This document shows, in pieces, positions 60,004 to 64,000 of a stretch of DNA of 64,000 bases. Within the stretch, counting starts at the first letter, position 1, and every line of letters starts with the position of its first letter. Position numbers and translations under genes: made by a program. This stretch comes from Rhodococcus sp. SMB37 (lineage in GTDB: Bacteria > Actinomycetota > Actinomycetes > Mycobacteriales > Mycobacteriaceae). The notes under the pieces were generated by a model that was not told the DNA's origin, ran no database searches, and saw nothing but the letters and a program-made list of their open reading frames with translations. The DNA is taken from contig NZ_SLVY01000005.1 of the NCBI RefSeq assembly GCF_004345605.1, positions 310,001 to 374,000 on the forward strand, written 5' to 3'.

Positions 60004-60932
60004 TACAGGCTGCCCTTCATCACGTCGTCGAAACCGGTGCCGTGGAACTCCACGTCGCCTCCGGTCAGTTTCATGAACGCATCCTCGAGGGACGCATGGC
60101 GGCTCGCCAGCTCGTGCAGGACGATCGAGCGTGCTGCGGCGAGCTCGCCGATCTCTGCGGCACCGGCGCCCGATACGTGCAATGCCCCGTCCACATCGAC
60201 CGCGGCGTGTCCGCGTTCGGTGAGTGCGGTGCGCAGGTCGTCGAGTTGGGGACTGCGGACCACCACGAGGGATTCCGACGCGCGATCGACGAAGTCCTTG
60301 ACCGAAGTGTCGGCGATGAGCTTGCCTCGCCCGATCACGATGAGGTGGTCGGCAGTCTGGGCCATCTCCGACAACAGGTGACTCGACACGAGCACTGTGC
60401 GCCCCTCTGCGGCCAGGGCCTGCATGAATCGGCGGATCCACACGATGCCCTCGGGATCGAGGCCGTTGACGGGTTCGTCGAACAGCAGCACCTTCGGGTC
60501 GCCGAGCAGCGCCCCCGCCAGGCCGAGGCGCTGCGACATGCCGAGCGAGAAACCGCCGGCACGCTTGCCTGCGACTTCGGTCAACCCGACCTGACGTAGT
60601 ACTTCGTCGACGCGAGAGCCGGGCAATCCGTTGGAGGCGGCCAGCCACCGCAGGTGCGCGCGCGCCGATCGGTTCGGATGAACCCACTTCGCGTCGAGCA
60701 GCGCGCCGACGGTCTGCAGCGGCCGGGTCAGTTCCCGATACTGCTTTCCCTCGATGAGCGCGGTACCCGATGTCGGACGGTCCAACCCCAGGATCATGCG
60801 CATCGTCGTCGACTTGCCCGCCCCGTTGGGGCCGAGGAATCCGGTGACAATTCCCGGTGGGACGGTGAACGTCACGTTGTCGACGGCAGTGGTTGAACCG
60901 AAGGTCTTGGTCAGTCCGGTCACTTCGATCAT
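60003..60932 (-). CDS. ABC exporter ATPase, BcrA-like
   Basis: A 309-residue ATPase with Walker A GPNGAGKSTT, signature FSLGMSQRL, Walker B VLLFDEPVNGLDP and a C-terminal domain ending in the ASRHASLEDAFMKLTGG element of bacitracin-type exporters. ATG at 60932 gives MIEVTGLTKTFG. It starts 58 bp after thiG on the same strand, so it might be read from the thi transcript, though a separate promoter is possible. Confidence 0.88.
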   Translation of the reverse strand: MIEVTGLTKTFGSTTAVDNVTFTVPPGIVTGFLGPNGAGKSTTMRMILGLDRPTSGTALIEGKQYRELTRPLQTVGALLDAKWVHPNRSARAHLRWLAASNGLPGSRVDEVLRQVGLTEVAGKRAGGFSLGMSQRLGLAGALLGDPKVLLFDEPVNGLDPEGIVWIRRFMQALAAEGRTVLVSSHLLSEMAQTADHLIVIGRGKLIADTSVKDFVDRASESLVVVRSPQLDDLRTALTERGHAAVDVDGALHVSGAGAAEIGELAAARSIVLHELASRHASLEDAFMKLTGGDVEFHGTGFDDVMKGSL

Positions 60933-60990
60933 GGTCCACAGAGTGCCGTAAATCCGGCCGCAGCGCAGCACCACGACCGTGACCAGGGCC

Positions 60991-61989
<999 letters not shown>

Positions 61990-61993
<4 letters not shown>

Positions 61994-63063
61994 CGCACAC
62001 TCTCTTTCACGAATCGTCGGGGATCTGCATGTGTCGCTTCGGGGAGCGGGGCGCCGGCGAGTTCGGCGAGTACCGCATCGGCGGTGAGCGCGGTGAGCAG
62101 GATCCCGTTGCGGCCGTGCCCGGTCGCGGCGATCACGCGATCCGACAACCTGCCGATCAGCGGCAGGTTGTCGGGGGTCATCGGGCGTAGGCCGGCGCTC
62201 GCCTCGTGCAGTTCGTACTCGCCGATCGCGGGGAACAGCATTTCGGCGTCGGCAATCAGGTCGCGTACTCCCGCCACCGTGACCTCGGTGTCGCCTGCTT
62301 CGTACTGGGTCGCGCCTACAACGAGCCCGTCGGCGCGCGGCACCAGATACGCGGGGCGTCCGTGCACACTGCCGCGCACGGTGTGCTGAGGCGGCGGAGT
62401 CGCACCGGGCCGCACGCGCAGCCGCAGGATCTCACCCTTGACCGGACGGACGGGAAGACCCGGCCACAGTGTCGCCGAGGCGGACCCGGCCGCAAGGACG
62501 ACGCGGTCCTCGCGCAGTGCGTCGAGGTCTCCCACGGAAGTGTGGACGAACTGCACGCCCGCAGCGACAGCAGCGCGTTGCAGCGCCTCGACGAGTCTTC
62601 TGTTGTCGACGGACAGTTCGGTAGGAGCGAGCAGGCCGAGCCTGATCCTCGGGCCGAGCGACGGTTCGAGATCGCGGATCTCGGCCCGCGTGAGGATCCG
62701 CATCTCGTAGCCCTGCTCCCCCACCCACGACGCGATCGTGCGCAGGTCCGCAGCGTCCGCAGCGTCCAGTGCGACGGTCAGCGACGCTCCCGCTGTGAAG
62801 ACGTCGATGCCGGTCTCGCGTTCGAGGGCGTGCGCGAACTCCGGCCAGCGCTGCAGCGACGCCGCTCCGAGACCGAGGACGTGTTCTTCCCCCGGCCACC
62901 CCTCCGACAGCGGCGCGAGCATTCCACCGGCCACCCATGAAGCGCCCGACCCCGGATCGGGGTCGTGGACGGTGGCCGTCCACCCCGCGCGGGCCGCACG
63001 CCACGCGACGGACAGACCGATCACACCGCCACCGATGACAGCTACTGTCGACACGACATCCAC
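61990..63063 (-). CDS. thiO: Glycine oxidase ThiO
   Basis: A 357-residue FAD enzyme of the DAO family: GGGVIGLSVAWRAA at the N terminus, a GASWVAGGMLAPLSEG block and the C-terminal GHGRNGILLTALTAD. Oxidises glycine to the imine used by ThiG. GTG at 63063 with GGGAG just upstream; that ribosome site is the 3' arm of the TPP riboswitch. GTG 63054 is an alternative. Confidence 0.94.
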
Positions 63064-63067
63064 CTCA

Positions 63068-63156
63068 CTCCCTGCGCCGGCATGATCCGGTTCAGGTCAT
63101 AACGGTCGGGGCCGGCAGGCCCCCTCTCAGCCCCGCGTTCCTCGGGACTCCCGTGT
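63068..63156 (-). promoter_or_regulatory. TPP riboswitch (thi box) of thiOSG
   Basis: Reading the minus strand, the leader contains ACGGGAG, then GGGGCTGAGAGG, then ACCTGAACCGGAT and ATGCCGGCGCAGGGAG in the order and spacing of the TPP aptamer. The last GGGAG is also the thiO ribosome site, so TPP binding should hide it and stop translation. Confidence 0.95.
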
Positions 63157-63184
63157 TGTCACTTCCGAGGTAGAGGCTACCGTC

Positions 63185-63892
63185 TTGTCCGTGACGACCT
63201 ACCGGACCACCTACCGCGGCAACCATCCTGACCCCCGTGGACGCCTCGCGACCGCGCGGTTGTACCTGTGCACCGATGCCCGTCGCGACACCCGTGACCT
63301 CGCCCGGTTCATCGAAGAAGCCCTGGTCGGCGGCGTCGATATCGTGCAGTTGCGCGACAAGGATTCCGCAGGTGAGAAGAAGTTCGGCCGACTCGAGGCC
63401 GGTGAGGAACTCGCCGCACTCGAAGTGATCGCCGATGCGTGCGCACGCCACGGTGCGCTGCTCGCGGTCAACGACCGGGCCGACATCGCGCTCGCCGCCG
63501 GCGCCGACATCCTGCACCTCGGGCAGGGCGACCTTCCGGTGAAGCAGGCGAGGCGGATCCTCGGCGACGACATCGTCATCGGCCGGTCGACTGCCAGCCG
63601 CGCGCAGGCCGTCCTCGCCGACGGCGAGGACGGCGTGGACTACTTCGCGTCCGGTCCGGTGTGGGACACCCCGACGAAGCCGGGACGCTCGGCAGCGGGG
63701 CTCGACGTGATCCGCGAGGTGCACGCGTCGCATCCGCAGCGGCCGTGGTTCGCGATCGGCGGCGTGGATCTCGAACGTCTCCCGCAGGTGCTCGACGCGG
63801 GCGCGCAGCGCATCGCCGTGGTGCGAGCAATCACGAAGGCCGACGACCCCCGCGCTGCTGCGGCGGCGCTCAAGGCTGCGCTGCCGGCCTGA
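63185..63892 (+). CDS. thiE: Thiamine-phosphate synthase
   Basis: A 235-residue TIM-barrel enzyme with QLRDKD, a [24 protein letters not shown] stretch split by the family's conserved Asp, GRSTAS and FAIGGVD. Joins HMP pyrophosphate with thiazole phosphate. TTG at 63185 with AGAGG eight bases before it, or GTG at 63191. Divergent from thiO; the riboswitch lies on the other strand, so thiE is not under it. Confidence 0.94.
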   Translation: MSVTTYRTTYRGNHPDPRGRLATARLYLCTDARRDTRDLARFIEEALVGGVDIVQLRDKDSAGEKKFGRLEAGEELAALEVIADACARHGALLAVNDRADIALAAGADILHLGQGDLPVKQARRILGDDIVIGRSTASRAQAVLADGEDGVDYFASGPVWDTPTKPGRSAAGLDVIREVHASHPQRPWFAIGGVDLERLPQVLDAGAQRIAVVRAITKADDPRAAAAALKAALPA

Positions 63893-63896
63893 CTCG

Positions 63897-64000
63897 CTAC
63901 AGCCAGCCGAGCACCGTCGACGGGGACAACGCGACCGTGTCCTGGGGTAACCGATCACGCAGGCCGCGATCGGCGGTCACCACCACCGTCACCGCCGGAT
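63897..64000 (-). CDS. C-terminal end of an unidentified gene (truncated by window edge)
   Basis: An open minus-strand frame enters from the right edge and stops at 63897; 34 codons are visible, with VTVVVTADRGLRDRL followed by a short tail ending VLGWL. The TADRGLR pattern resembles the last part of NYN/PIN-type putative nucleases, but so short a piece cannot be assigned with certainty. Convergent with thiE, 4 bp apart. Confidence 0.55.
   Translation of the reverse strand, partial: PAVTVVVTADRGLRDRLPQDTVALSPSTVLGWL

Noticed and set aside
63092-63958. 288-codon minus-strand frame over thiE
   Set aside because: Antisense to thiE and overlaps the TPP riboswitch; the real minus-strand gene at this edge is in another frame and stops at 63897.

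Overview
The window is a stretch of high-GC actinobacterial chromosome, most likely from a mycolic-acid-bearing Corynebacteriales (Rhodococcus-type) organism. Support comes from very GC-rich codon usage with long antisense shadow frames, two mycolyltransferases of the antigen 85 fold, a WS/DGAT acyltransferase, and a run of genes (thiE-thiO-thiS-thiG-lipoprotein peptidase, thiD, xthA, GNAT, def, DUF3263, LytR_C, sodC, GCS2, AAA ATPase, pssA, psd, groEL2) in the mirror-image order known from Mycobacterium tuberculosis Rv0414c-Rv0440. No insertion sequence, prophage, CRISPR array, tRNA or rRNA was seen.

Layout. 1-6.4 kb: end of an allophanate hydrolase, a GAF-ANTAR regulator, a cupin and a methyltransferase in one operon with an ABC ATPase, divergent from its substrate-binding protein and permease; then an Mtb12-like secreted protein and a SufR-like regulator facing each other across a near-consensus IdeR/DtxR iron box. 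6.5-14.2 kb: dihydrolipoamide dehydrogenase, a DrrAB-type exporter with a divergent TetR regulator and two operator dyads, and a four-gene ABC exporter/two-component operon. 14.2-23.5 kb: a 3-alpha-HSD-like SDR overlapping an unusual double-HTH MerR regulator, DUF6194, WS/DGAT, prolyl oligopeptidase, hydrolase, patatin, a holin-family membrane protein, and an envelope cassette of one PASTA-like secreted protein and two PspC microproteins.

23.5-28.3 kb is the most interesting part. A groEL2 gene under two CIRCE operators is followed on the same strand by two paralogous mycolyltransferases. They are followed by two unannotated micro-ORFs of 25 and 30 codons, each with a strong Shine-Dalgarno and placed behind a good sigma-70-type promoter. 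Small hydrophobic peptides beside groEL2 recall the PorA/PorH cell-wall channel peptides of Corynebacterium, which are O-mycoloylated. I infer that this is a cell-wall channel locus with its own mycolyltransferases; it is the best candidate for an undescribed system here.

28.4-64 kb: a secreted DUF6764-like protein, HAD hydrolase, htpG, a DadA-like oxidase, PadR, a DUF1707 protein, a large RecB-like nuclease/SF1 helicase and an SRPBCC protein; then the Mtb-collinear block, in which psd-pssA-AAA ATPase-membrane protein is followed by an inserted six-gene Mrp (mnh) Na+/H+ antiporter operon, GCS2, sodC, LytR_C, DUF3263, def-GNAT-xthA, thiD, an M28 lipoprotein peptidase, an ABC exporter, and thiO-thiS-thiG under a TPP riboswitch divergent from thiE. 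The right edge holds the last 34 codons of an unidentified gene.
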